From assembly GCF_000993825.1 (NCBI RefSeq), contig NZ_CP011114.1, forward strand, positions 2,728,001 through 2,792,000: a DNA stretch of 64,000 nucleotides, written 5' to 3'. Source of the DNA: Paenibacillus durus ATCC 35681 (lineage in GTDB: Bacteria; Bacillota; Bacilli; Paenibacillales; Paenibacillaceae). The position numbers and the translations under genes are program-made. Positions 7,450 through 15,329 of this stretch are shown here, in pieces; within the stretch, counting starts at the first letter, position 1; every line of letters starts with the position of its first letter. Below the pieces are notes generated by a model, which worked only from the letters and a program-made list of their open reading frames with translations, ran no database searches and was not told the DNA's origin.

Positions 7450-8879
7450 AATTTCAATTCCCCCTGAACGTTTTCGTATTGTACTTTTGAACCGCTAGTC
7501 TCACTTACATTCTTCTTGACAAAAGAAAGGATGCCCGCCGTAACGACTGTGCCTGCCAAAATGGCAATGATATAGGGCACCAGTTGGGTAACGACATTCG
7601 GAATCAACAGCACCCATACGCCGCCGTGCGGAACGGCAAGTCCGGCTCCAAACACCATCGACAGGCCGCCGGCTACTGCGGAACCGGCCATGATCGACGG
7701 GATGACCCGGAGAGGATCGGTCGCCGCAAACGGGATGGCGCCCTCGGTAATGAAGGATGCGCCCAAGGCCCAGCAGGCTTTCCCCGCTTCTTTTTCAGCA
7801 GCAGTATACTTTCTCTTCGCAAGCACGGTGGACAGCGCAATTCCAAGCGGCGGAACCATACCGGCTGCCATAACAGCCGCCATAATCGGCGAAGCGTGAC
7901 CCGGTACGAGCGTGGAAGTGGCGAACGCATAGGCCGCCTTGTTGACCGGACCTCCCATGTCGAAGGCTTGCATCAATCCAAGAATAATTCCAAGTATTGC
8001 CGCATTTGTACCATTAAGCGAATTCAACCAATCGGCCAGTGCCTTGTTGACGAAGGCGACCGGCTCTCCAACAACGTAAACCATGAGCAGTCCCATAATG
8101 CCCGCAGACAGTAAAGGAATGATGAGGATGGGCATCAGGCCCTGCATCGTTTTGGGCAGCTTCAGATACTTCTTGATCGCGAGCACCAGATAACCTGCGG
8201 CAAAGCCGGCAAGCAGAGCGCCAAGGAAGCCCGACCCGTTCGTGCTGGCAAAATATCCGCCGATCATCCCGGGTACTAGAGCGGGCCTGTCGGCAATCGA
8301 GTAAGCGATATATGCGCCCAAGATCGGAATCATCAAGGCGAATGCCGATTTACCGGTTGTGAACAACGTCTCGCCGAATGAACCCGGATGATCGAAGACA
8401 TAAATACCGCCGATGGCGAAGCCCAGTGCAATCAGCAGGCCGCCTGCCACCACAAAGGGAATCATGAAGGAAACGCCGGTCATCAGATGCTTGTAGATGC
8501 CGCTTCTTGATTCTTTTTCTTCCGCCTTGATTTGATTTACCTGCTCGGTCAGATCCACCTTGGCGGGAGCCTCCTCCGGCTTGGCGCTTAAAGCCCTGTT
8601 AATCAGCTCTTTAGGATCTCTAATGGCTTCCTTAACCGGAACTTCGATGATCGCCCTTCCGGCAAAACGGCTCTTATCCACCTTGGTATCGGCGGCAATG
8701 ATGATTCCGTCCGCTTCCCGGAGATCCTGTTCCGTAATCACGTTCTCGGCGCCAACGGAGCCTTGGGTCTCTACTTTGATGTTATGACCCATTGCTTTGG
8801 CCGCCACTTGCAGTGCTTCCGCCGCCATATAGGTATGAGCTATACCGGTCGGACATGACGTAATGGCTACAAGCTTCAT
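7446..8879 (-). CDS. PTS fructose-type transporter subunit IIBC
   Basis: A 477-residue membrane permease of the phosphotransferase system. Residues 1-100 are a fructose-type IIB domain with the phosphoryl-accepting cysteine at Cys9 (TSCPTGIAHTYMAAE). Residues about 130-460 are the IIC channel with repeated hydrophobic helices (MIPFVVAGGLLIALG, GFLGALLAGFAAGY, DMGGPVNKAAYAFA). There is no IIA domain, so a IIA protein must come from elsewhere. It is coupled to the following oxidoreductase gene. A promoter, a cre-like site and a palindromic operator shared with the SorC-type regulator lie upstream. The exact hexose or pentose substrate cannot be read from sequence. Confidence 0.92.
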   Translation of the reverse strand: MKLVAITSCPTGIAHTYMAAEALQVAAKAMGHNIKVETQGSVGAENVITEQDLREADGIIIAADTKVDKSRFAGRAIIEVPVKEAIRDPKELINRALSAKPEEAPAKVDLTEQVNQIKAEEKESRSGIYKHLMTGVSFMIPFVVAGGLLIALGFAIGGIYVFDHPGSFGETLFTTGKSAFALMIPILGAYIAYSIADRPALVPGMIGGYFASTNGSGFLGALLAGFAAGYLVLAIKKYLKLPKTMQGLMPILIIPLLSAGIMGLLMVYVVGEPVAFVNKALADWLNSLNGTNAAILGIILGLMQAFDMGGPVNKAAYAFATSTLVPGHASPIMAAVMAAGMVPPLGIALSTVLAKRKYTAAEKEAGKACWALGASFITEGAIPFAATDPLRVIPSIMAGSAVAGGLSMVFGAGLAVPHGGVWVLLIPNVVTQLVPYIIAILAGTVVTAGILSFVKKNVSETSGSKVQYENVQGELKL

Positions 8880-8903
8880 TATTGATCGTCCCCTTGCACT
8901 TTA

Positions 8904-8917
8904 ATTAAGCGCTTACA
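8904..8917 (-). promoter_or_regulatory. Possible CcpA cre site
   Basis: ATTAAGCGCTTACA matches the cre core (AAGCGCTT) at most positions. It sits 25 bases before the PTS IIBC start, downstream of its promoter, a place consistent with catabolite roadblock repression. Confidence 0.5.
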
Positions 8918-8985
8918 AACTGATTATTAAATCATTCTTTTCCTGACTCCCCATCCCCGGCTAACCTACCACCACCTAATGATTC

Positions 8986-8999
8986 TGCACATTTGTGCA
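8986..8999 (-). promoter_or_regulatory. Candidate SorC-type regulator operator before PTS IIBC
   Basis: TGCACATTTGTGCA is an inverted repeat (arms TGCACA/TGTGCA). Related copies occur in front of the regulator gene at 10913-10926 and 10940-10953, linking the two transcription units. Confidence 0.6.
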
Positions 9000-9033
9000 T
9001 TGTATAATAATTTGTGCTTGCTTTCACAGTTTC

Positions 9034-9061
9034 AGTATAGCACCCGCTTTGGGTTTGTCAA
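9034..9061 (-). promoter_or_regulatory. Sigma-A promoter of the PTS-oxidoreductase operon
   Basis: On the minus strand, TTGACA (9061-9056) and TATACT (9039-9034) are 16 bases apart. Transcription would begin near 9027, about 30 bases before the palindromic operator. Confidence 0.65.
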
Positions 9062-9100
9062 CATAAAATTTCGGCTGCATTTTGGCGGTCTATTCTAACG

Positions 9101-9141
9101 AAAAACGGCTCCACCATCCCATTCACAGGATAGTGAAGCCG
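9101..9141 (-). terminator. Intrinsic terminator
   Basis: CGGCTCCACCATCC (9106-9119) pairs with GGATAGTGAAGCCG (9128-9141) at 12 of 14 positions, with an A5 run at 9101-9105 giving a minus-strand T tract. It separates rpiA from the downstream PTS operon. Confidence 0.6.
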
Positions 9142-9150
9142 CAGCAAAAC

Positions 9151-9211
9151 TCCAATAAACCGCACCGTCGTATGCTGAAGGCTCCAGCGTCACGCGACCC
9201 GATTTATTGGA
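9151..9211 (-). terminator. Second inverted repeat downstream of rpiA
   Basis: TCCAATAAA (9151-9159) pairs with TTTATTGGA (9203-9211). It has a structured 43-base loop and short T tracts on both sides, and may be the primary rpiA terminator. Confidence 0.4.
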
Positions 9212-9244
9212 CTTTTTTTAACGGATAAGATGATAAAGCAGGGC

Positions 9245-9928
9245 TTAATTCTTCGCTGCCGACACCAGACGGACGTCGGATTCACCGGCAATCAGCGCTT
9301 TCGTAGCCACATTGACAAATAAGGACGTATCAACCACCCCGCGAATTTGCTGCAGCTCGCTTTCAAGCTTGGCGATATCCCCCACCTGTTCAAAATGCAC
9401 GTCCAGCAGCAGATTTCCGTTCTCCGTCACGGTAAACCCGTCCTTGGCGGCACTCGTCCGAATGGACGGCTTGCCCCCAAGCTCCGTAACTTTACGCTGC
9501 ACGTAGGCCAAAGAATCCTCAAGGATCTCCAGAACGACGGGATGCTTAAAGGTCAGGCGATTCACAAACTTCGTATCGTCGACAAGCAGTATGTAGTCCT
9601 CCGCCATGGAAGCGATTAGCTTTTCTTTCGTATGGATGCCGCCGCCGCTCTTCAGCGCGTTCAAGCTTTCATCCACCTCGTCGCAGCCGTCAAAAGCTAC
9701 AGATATTTGCTCCACCGCAGACGTATACAGCACCTCCAGCCCGTTCTGGATGCAGAGCAGTCTCGTCTTGACGGATGGCGTAACCACTTTGACCTCAAGA
9801 TTGGCATCCTCTTTGATATATTGAATCAAGTAGGATATGGTGCTTCCTCCGCCCAAGCCGATAATCGTACCGCTCTTAATCAATTTGAGGGCTTCCCTAG
9901 CGCAGACTTTCTTGATATCGTCAGACAT
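9245..9928 (-). CDS. rpiA: Ribose-5-phosphate isomerase A family protein
   Basis: A 227-residue cytosolic isomerase of the RpiA fold, the family that interconverts ribose 5-phosphate and ribulose 5-phosphate. Family landmarks are present but altered: GLGGGSTIS (canonical G-x-G-T-G-S-T), VAFDGCDEVD (canonical SDGADE) and KSGGGIHTKEK (canonical KGGGGALTREK). The catalytic acidic and lysine positions remain. It starts at an ATG behind GGAGGAG, 11 bases after the stop of the SorC-type regulator, so the two are one operon. Because the neighbours are a sugar regulator and a PTS, this may be a pathway-specific paralogue acting on a related sugar phosphate. Confidence 0.82.
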   Translation of the reverse strand: MSDDIKKVCAREALKLIKSGTIIGLGGGSTISYLIQYIKEDANLEVKVVTPSVKTRLLCIQNGLEVLYTSAVEQISVAFDGCDEVDESLNALKSGGGIHTKEKLIASMAEDYILLVDDTKFVNRLTFKHPVVLEILEDSLAYVQRKVTELGGKPSIRTSAAKDGFTVTENGNLLLDVHFEQVGDIAKLESELQQIRGVVDTSLFVNVATKALIAGESDVRLVSAAKN

Positions 9929-9939
9929 TGTTCTCCTCC

Positions 9940-10893
9940 TTAGACTGTACGTTCCAAAATAATCCGGGCCGTTTCTTCAGTAGTTACCAGAACGTTAACA
10001 TATTTTCCGCGCAAAGCGCCAATAATGGCGTCCGCCTTCTCCTCCGACTCCGCGACTCCAATGGAATACTTCGTCTTGTGCAAATGGTCCAGCCCAATCG
10101 CAATTCTCCGCTCGGAGATGCTTGTAGATACAAGGTTTCCATCGATATCAAAAAATTGGGAACAAATATCCCCGACAATTTGGCCTCGTTCCAGCTCTTC
10201 AAACAGCTCGTTCCCGTAAAAAGAATTCCAAGTCGCGCTGCCCTTTATCTGTATGGAACCGATGCCAAAAATCGCAATGGTAACCTTCTCCCAAAGTTCC
10301 GAAATGTTCTGGAAATATTGCGACTCCACGATCTGATCCCGCGTTTCCTTAAGCTCCAGGATGGCAGGAACATCAATCAGGTAAGACGTTCCTTTGAACT
10401 TCTGCGCGGCTGCGTACACAAGGGTATTCACATGATATTGACTCTCCAGCTTGCCGGATGGTCCGCCAACCATGGGCACGAACACGGCGCCGGATTCGCG
10501 GGGCTCTTCCAGTTCATTAATGACCTCGGCCAGCGAGCTTCCCCAGGCTAATCCGACCACATCTTCATCACCGACAATCCGGCTGACCAGCTGTGCGCAA
10601 GCCTGGCCCATGACTTTCAGCTTGGACTTCGTATCGTCGCCTGTCACCGGAACTACGATTGCTTCCTTCAGACCGAAGCGCTCCACTAGCTGCCGCTCGA
10701 TGCTGAAGGTTTCGCTGAGGCTATAGTTAATCGTGATCTTCACGATGCCTTTCTCGCGGATTTTCTTCAGCATGCGGCTTATGGTCGTCCGGTAAATCCC
10801 AAGCTCCTTGGAAATTTCGCTCTGCGTCATGTCGTTGTCATAATACATTTGGGCAACCTTCAGCATTAACCTGATCTCTTCATTATTATCCAT
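9940..10893 (-). CDS. SorC/DeoR-family sugar-binding transcriptional regulator
   Basis: I place the start at ATG 10893 (MDNNEEIRLML) behind GAGGTG, giving 317 residues. Residues about 18-45 form the helix-turn-helix (MTQSEISKELGIYRTTISRM). The rest is the phosphosugar-binding domain, with VVGLAWGSSLAEVI and FVPMVGGPSGKLESQYH landmarks. Family members switch sugar operons according to a phosphorylated effector. It leads an operon with rpiA, and copies of one palindrome precede both this gene and the PTS operon. It therefore probably regulates itself and the PTS-oxidoreductase pair. Confidence 0.88.
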   Translation of the reverse strand: MDNNEEIRLMLKVAQMYYDNDMTQSEISKELGIYRTTISRMLKKIREKGIVKITINYSLSETFSIERQLVERFGLKEAIVVPVTGDDTKSKLKVMGQACAQLVSRIVGDEDVVGLAWGSSLAEVINELEEPRESGAVFVPMVGGPSGKLESQYHVNTLVYAAAQKFKGTSYLIDVPAILELKETRDQIVESQYFQNISELWEKVTIAIFGIGSIQIKGSATWNSFYGNELFEELERGQIVGDICSQFFDIDGNLVSTSISERRIAIGLDHLHKTKYSIGVAESEEKADAIIGALRGKYVNVLVTTEETARIILERTV

Positions 10894-10912
10894 GTAAACA
10901 CCTCGTAGCTTT

Positions 10913-10926
10913 TGCACATTTGTTCA
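10913..10926 (-). promoter_or_regulatory. Candidate operator copy 1 before the SorC-type gene
   Basis: TGCACATTTGTTCA differs at one position from the palindrome upstream of PTS IIBC (8986-8999). Confidence 0.55.
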
Positions 10927-10939
10927 TGTTGATATAAAA

Positions 10940-10953
10940 TGTGCTAATGTGCA
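10940..10953 (-). promoter_or_regulatory. Candidate operator copy 2 before the SorC-type gene
   Basis: TGTGCTAATGTGCA (minus-strand reading TGCACATTAGCACA) shares the TGCACATT arm with the other two sites and lies 14 bases from copy 1. Confidence 0.5.
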
Positions 10954-10972
10954 ATTTGAGTATATGCTTTTT

Positions 10973-12061
10973 TCAAGTGGGAGTCAATGCGTTATTCAGA
11001 TAAGTATGCAGTGCTTCGTCAATGTCCGGGTGGTCCCCGAATTCAAGCCATTCCTCCGGAATAAAGAGATATTGGCAGGTGCTGCCCTGGAGATAGCTGT
11101 AAATAATCTGGGCTTCATCAATTTCTTCACGGCTAATTTTGCTGGATTGAAGAGCGGAGTCGGTCCTGAAGCTGTTCATAATTAAGGATTTTATCCTGGC
11201 GTGCAGCGGCTCCATTCCAGACGGCCCGATTGTAAGCTTCTCCCTGTGAAGAATGACATTCCGCTTGACAAGAAAAAGCTTGATCGTATCCTCGCTTAAA
11301 TATTCAAAGATGACGATATTCCGGTTCTCTTCGGTGAATCCGATCACTTTTTCCTTATTTAGAATGAAGTCTACGGACTCCATATAGTCCCTGTATTTCG
11401 CCGCCGTCTCAAAATCGTACTGCCCCGCCGCCTCCTGCATTCTTTGCTGCATTTCCTCGTACAGCCCCCGGTCACTGCCGCCCAGAAGAGCGATAAAGCG
11501 GTCTAAGATCCGGTTATATTCGTTAACAGCTTCCCCGCCCAGACACATGCCCAGACACAGCCCGAGAGAATGATTCAAGCAGGCGGAGCCGCTGAAGCGG
11601 GAATGCGTGCAGGCGATTTTATAGCATTCCTGAATCCCTTGTACCGCACGTTCCACCGAATTCCTGTTGGCTGTATAAGGTCCGAATACCACATGATCAT
11701 CGTTTGCGTCAGGATTGTTGGTGATCTCTATTCGGCGCAGCCCGGCGCTGCTCTTTATAACAATATAGGTGTAGGCGAGCGGATTTTTCATCTTTTTATT
11801 GTACATGGGCTTCAATTCCTGAATTAACCTGCACTCCAGCATAAAAGCCTCGAATTCGGTATCTGTCACTCTGTGCTCCAGGTCCTTTATGTGGCCGACC
11901 AGCTGCTTTACCTTTTTGGGATGGGACCTCAAGTTATAGAAGTAGGATTGCACTCTTTTTTTGAGATTCTTGGATTTACCGACATAAATGATCCCGCCAA
12001 GCGAATCTTTCATCAGATAGACTCCCGGCGATGTGGGAAGGCTTGCAATTTTGTCCTTCAT
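10973..12061 (-). CDS. UvrC-like GIY-YIG nuclease lacking the C-terminal nuclease domain
   Basis: A 362-residue protein resembling only the N-terminal half of UvrC. Residues 10-90 are the GIY-YIG domain (GVYLMKDSLGGIIYVGKSKN, then LKKRVQSYF). A cysteine-rich region follows (ACLNHSLGLCLGMCLGG), then a UVR segment near residue 200 (RMQEAAGQYDFETAAKYRDY). The RNase H-like 5'-incision domain and helix-hairpin-helix motifs of full UvrC (about 600 residues) are absent. Cho-type proteins with this truncation make the 3' incision at bulky lesions. It is monocistronic, so it is likely a UvrC paralogue rather than the housekeeping enzyme. Confidence 0.82.
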   Translation of the reverse strand: MKDKIASLPTSPGVYLMKDSLGGIIYVGKSKNLKKRVQSYFYNLRSHPKKVKQLVGHIKDLEHRVTDTEFEAFMLECRLIQELKPMYNKKMKNPLAYTYIVIKSSAGLRRIEITNNPDANDDHVVFGPYTANRNSVERAVQGIQECYKIACTHSRFSGSACLNHSLGLCLGMCLGGEAVNEYNRILDRFIALLGGSDRGLYEEMQQRMQEAAGQYDFETAAKYRDYMESVDFILNKEKVIGFTEENRNIVIFEYLSEDTIKLFLVKRNVILHREKLTIGPSGMEPLHARIKSLIMNSFRTDSALQSSKISREEIDEAQIIYSYLQGSTCQYLFIPEEWLEFGDHPDIDEALHTYLNNALTPT

Positions 12062-12203
12062 TTATGGAAAAAGCCTCCTTCCGCCGCTAGGTTCCTCGGC
12101 CATTCTACAAGACATAGACCCATTATAGCATGGCACAACGTTCCTAAATTCGTCCCAAAGAAAATCGAATCGGTTTTAGTTTAAATAGGGAGGAATCCAG
12201 ATA

Positions 12204-12231
12204 TTGACAGATCAAGAGGGTGTGATACGAT
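12204..12231 (+). promoter_or_regulatory. Promoter of the ferredoxin-nitroreductase gene
   Basis: TTGACA (12204-12209) and TACGAT (12226-12231) are spaced by 16 bases. A partial dyad around GACCGATCAGTTTA (12238-12251) just downstream could be an operator. Bases 12062-12203 show no gene. Confidence 0.5.
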
Positions 12232-12289
12232 ATATTAGACCGATCAGTTTATTTTATAGCAATTATCCAAATATGAAGGAGTGAATCAT

Positions 12290-13111
12290 GTGGGATTAAT
12301 TACAGTAGATCAAGAAGAGTGCATACAATGTGAGATATGTGTGAAAGAATGTCCAACCCGTGCTTTAACTATGGGAGAGTATGGTCCCGAAGCCACTGCG
12401 CCGAAAGACTGTATTGCCTGCGGACATTGTGTCGCCGTATGCCCAAACGAAGCGATTGATCATTCATTAACGCCGCTGGCCGGACAGCTTCCAATCTCAG
12501 AGTTCAGCAAGTTTAGTGCAGAAGAAGCTGAGCGCTTCTTACGATCCCGCCGTTCTATACGCAGCTACAAGAAGACGGCCGTTCCACGGGAAAAGCTGCT
12601 GCAGCTTGTAGAGATTGCCCGCTTCGCGCCTACCGGCGGTAACACGCAGGGGATCTCCTATGTCATTGTTGAGGATAAAGAGACTTTGCGCAAAGCTTCG
12701 GAAATGACGATCCAAAAGCTGGAAAATGACCCCGTATTAGGCACGCGATATTCTTCCATCGTTAACGCATACCGTAACCAAGGAACGGATGTGATTCTGC
12801 GCGACGCTCCAAGCCTTATCCTCACAACCGCTGCTAAAGATTTCAAGAACGGCCGGGAAAATTCCATCTTCTCACTGACTTACCTCGAATTATTTGCCCC
12901 TTCTCTCGGCTTAGGCTCTTGTTGGGCGGGGGGACTCGAATTTTGCGCGCTTGCGGAAGATTCACCCATGCTAGAGTTGTTCCATATCCCCGAGGATAAA
13001 GTCATTACCGGAGCCGTGATGGTCGGGTATCCTATGTATCAATACAAAAGATTAGTGGACCGGAATCCGCTGGATGTTGCTTTTTTTAGTCCCGGGAAGG
13101 TAACGGTATAA
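12290..13111 (+). CDS. Nitroreductase-family protein with N-terminal 4Fe-4S ferredoxin domain
   Basis: I place the start at GTG 12290 because AGGAG lies seven bases upstream. A GTG at 12281 would sit on top of that site. Residues 5-60 hold two 4Fe-4S motifs (CIQCEICVKECP and CIACGHCVAVCP). Residues about 80-270 are the FMN-binding nitroreductase fold (RRSIRSYKKTAVP, FAPTGGNTQGISYVI, GLGSCWAGGLEF). Electrons presumably pass from the iron-sulfur clusters to FMN and then to an unknown acceptor. The gene stands alone with its own promoter. Confidence 0.9.
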   Translation: MGLITVDQEECIQCEICVKECPTRALTMGEYGPEATAPKDCIACGHCVAVCPNEAIDHSLTPLAGQLPISEFSKFSAEEAERFLRSRRSIRSYKKTAVPREKLLQLVEIARFAPTGGNTQGISYVIVEDKETLRKASEMTIQKLENDPVLGTRYSSIVNAYRNQGTDVILRDAPSLILTTAAKDFKNGRENSIFSLTYLELFAPSLGLGSCWAGGLEFCALAEDSPMLELFHIPEDKVITGAVMVGYPMYQYKRLVDRNPLDVAFFSPGKVTV

Positions 13112-13257
13112 AAAAATATGAGTGTTCAGGTTTGGTGGTGGAAAGGGATTATTATTCAACAAACGCCCCCGTATGTGTATGTGAATTTGGTGATGGATCG
13201 GCGTTTGTAGAAGCTGATTCGTTGTGTTCTTTCCTTGCGATTTCAGTCACAACTCAA

Positions 13258-13835
13258 CTAATCACGGTACCGTAGCACGTATCTTTTATACAACTCGTCA
13301 TGGTAAAGAAGATCTTGGCCATGAGAGGAACTGATGATTCTCGGTTTGATTTCATCTATAATAGCCCCGCTATCTATGTTCTCGTTCATATTTACAGTGA
13401 ATTTTCTGATAGGTGGGTGTAACTCATCCGCACTCGTGATAGAGAGGTCTCCTGATAAAAGCACATTGCCTATTTCATGATGGTATACGACATGTCCAGG
13501 CGAGTGTCCAGGAGTCAGATAATATTGAATAGGCAGATGATTAAGTGTTTGCTCCGTTAACGGCTGCACAATGTTCTCTACACCTGTTTCTTCAAGAATG
13601 TCCTTGTTCGGATAGGGTGCTTCGCCATTAATATAAATGAGTTCTCTGCGATGTGCATAGATAGGAATGTTGAAGTGCTCTAGCCACTTTGCAGCACCTT
13701 GAATGTGATCACCATGACCATGGGTGAGCAAAATTGCTTTGGGGGTACCAATGGTTGTTGCGGTCTCCATTTGATTATGAACCAATTTCTCTACACCAGT
13801 ATCGATGATATAAACGTCATTATTGTGTCTAATTA
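13258..13835 (-). pseudogene. MBL-fold metallo-hydrolase, 5' end removed at an IS element
   Basis: The open frame runs without a natural start to the IS boundary at 13836. Reading beyond the internal ATG gives RHNNDVYIIDTGVEKLVH, which is the usual N-terminal strand region of the fold. The remainder shows the metallo-beta-lactamase zinc motif THGHGDHIQGA, then GHSPGHVVYH, LLSGDL and SSHGQD. The first 30 or so residues, including start and ribosome site, are missing. The other side of the IS does not contain them but a transposase remnant. The gene is therefore truncated by a deletion or rearrangement, not by simple insertion. Confidence 0.8.
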
Positions 13836-13851
13836 GGGCCTGTACGCAAAC

Positions 13852-14349
13852 CTATTTGAGCCATAAACGAATAGAAAGCAGCGTCAAAAAAGCCATGAAC
13901 ATATTCGATGTTTTTTCATAGCGAGTGGCCAGGCGTCGATAGTTTTTGACTTTGTTGAAAAAGCATTCGATTAAGTGTCTCTCTTTATACGTTTCAGAAT
14001 CTAACGAACGCTTTACCCGCCGATTACGTTTACTTGGGATCACCGGAGTGATCGCTCGGCTTTGTAAAAGCCCCAGAATGGCATTGGTATCGTAGGCGCG
14101 ATCCGCTAACACTTCGCCCGGGCAGACGTCCAGTTCATGAAGAAGGCGATAGCCGGTGACCGAATCATGGTCTTGTCCTGGCGTCAATTCGAAACGCAGC
14201 GGATAGCCGAGCGCGTCCACCACTGCATGAATTTTGGTGGTTAATCCTCCGCGCGAACGTCCGATGGCTTGCTGGTCCTGCCCCCTTTTGCGCCCGCTCC
14301 ATGTTGATGGACGCGGACGATGGTGGCATCTACCATGACTTGCTCCCAA
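13852..14349 (-). CDS. IS5-like transposase, downstream frame (OrfB, DDE domain)
   Basis: This frame encodes the C-terminal catalytic half: GGLTTKIHAVVDALGYPL, then LADRAYDTNAIL (second D), and the terminal ERHLIECFFNKVKNYRRLAT block with the catalytic E. It is reached by -1 frameshifting at the slippery run at about 14281-14289 (minus-strand AAAAGGGGG), where the upstream frame reads GCA-AAA-GGG and this one CGC-AAA-AGG. The ATG at 14349 probably is not the real start. The fused product spans 13852-14615. Confidence 0.85.
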   Translation of the reverse strand: MGASHGRCHHRPRPSTWSGRKRGQDQQAIGRSRGGLTTKIHAVVDALGYPLRFELTPGQDHDSVTGYRLLHELDVCPGEVLADRAYDTNAILGLLQSRAITPVIPSKRNRRVKRSLDSETYKERHLIECFFNKVKNYRRLATRYEKTSNMFMAFLTLLSIRLWLK

Positions 14350-14615
14350 TCCGGTTCGATGGCGACATGCTTCAGTATTTCATCCCAAAGGTTTGCTTTT
14401 TGTAACCGCCAGAAAAAGCTGTAGGCTGAAGACCAAGGGCCATAGTAACTCGGTAAATCTCGCCATGGCGCTCCCGTTCGAGCCACCCATAGCACAGCAT
14501 TAAGCATCTGGCGCCGATCCTTCGGCGGACGTCCTCCTTGTTTTTTTCGAGCCGGGGGCAACAAGGGTTCAAGTATATTCCATTCTTCATCTGTTAACTC
14601 GTATCTTCGTCTCAT
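14241..14615 (-). CDS. IS5-like transposase, upstream frame (OrfA)
   Basis: A 124-residue frame beginning MRRRYELTDEEWNILEPLLP, the classic N-terminus of IS427-type transposases (DUF4096), with WVARTGAPWRDLP and the first catalytic D in MVDATIVRVHQHG. It overlaps OrfB by 109 bases and contains the A-AAA-GGG slippery site near its end. Without frameshifting it yields a truncated protein that may act as a regulator, as in related elements. Confidence 0.88.
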   Translation of the reverse strand: MRRRYELTDEEWNILEPLLPPARKKQGGRPPKDRRQMLNAVLWVARTGAPWRDLPSYYGPWSSAYSFFWRLQKANLWDEILKHVAIEPDWEQVMVDATIVRVHQHGAGAKGGRTSKPSDVRAED

Positions 14616-14666
14616 GTTCCTTATTTTACTGGATTTTTACGGGATGTACAGTTTGCGTACAGGCCC

Positions 14667-15329
14667 TAGCCAAATATTAACGGGCGCATTGACCTTGCGA
14701 TAAAGTGTCATATTACTTTTAGCTCTGCTCACCCAATGAAAGCCAAGGCCTTCTATACCCAGATACAGATCCTTGGCCAAATACCAGCTGTCCATGGCTA
14801 CCCAGCACTTTGCGGTACCGAGAAGATTGTCCTTCACTTGCTGTAGCAGATTGAGAGCTAAATGTAGTTTGGATGAAGGCTCTGATTCTCCGTTATCCTG
14901 TTTCCAAATGGCGTAAAGAAGCGGATACTGAAACCCATTGGCCTTGACCACATGGAGTACGACCCTATTCATGGCGTTTACATACACTTTGCTGCAATGA
15001 TCCCACAAGCGGTAGATAAACGGCATGTTCTTGGCGTGATTATGTTCGACCAAGGTGTCCAAGGCAATGACATCATCATCCTTCAGCATCGTCTCCTCCT
15101 GCTCCTGCAGTTTGGCGACACGTTTAAGGTTAAACGCTTGCCATGCATAAGACGAGACCATAAAACGGCTGAAAACAGACTGTGTGATATTCTGTCCGCC
15201 AAACATCCGCTCGAGGAGGGAGTCTTTTTCATAAAACTGAATCATTTGCAAGCAAGCGGTGCAGCGGCTCAAAAGTCCGACGACAAACAGAAAAGCAAGT
15301 TTTCAGGTAGGGCATCCTCGAGTTTTCAT
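14667..15329 (-). pseudogene. Transposase remnant (IS4-superfamily-like DDE)
   Basis: The readable part contains two DDE-type aspartate segments (DVIALDTLVEHNHAKN and CWVAMDSWYLAKDLY, 69 residues apart) and WVSRAKSNMTLYRK, typical of IS4-superfamily transposases. The 3' end is lost at the IS5-like boundary (…NIWLG then IS sequence). The 5' end starts at an ATG at 15329, meets a TGA after eight codons in the same frame, and continues beyond it, so the gene is also interrupted near its start. The glutamate-bearing end is absent. It is not expected to be active. Confidence 0.7.

Larger units (their letters stand above)
13836..14666 (-). mobile_element. IS5-like (IS427-type) insertion sequence, 831 bp
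   Basis: Perfect 16-bp terminal inverted repeats GGGCCTGTACGCAAAC (13836-13851) and GTTTGCGTACAGGCCC (14651-14666) are flanked by a TA duplication (13834-13835 and 14667-14668). The inside holds two overlapping transposase frames joined by an A-AAA-GGG slippery site. Length, TA target and frame layout match the IS427 group of the IS5 family. The ends and frames look intact, so it may still be active. Confidence 0.9.

Noticed and set aside
13157..13209. CAAACGCC/GGCGTTTG repeat after the nitroreductase gene as a terminator
   Set aside because: The arms are short, the loop is about 35 bases, and no T tract follows, so the evidence is too weak to list.
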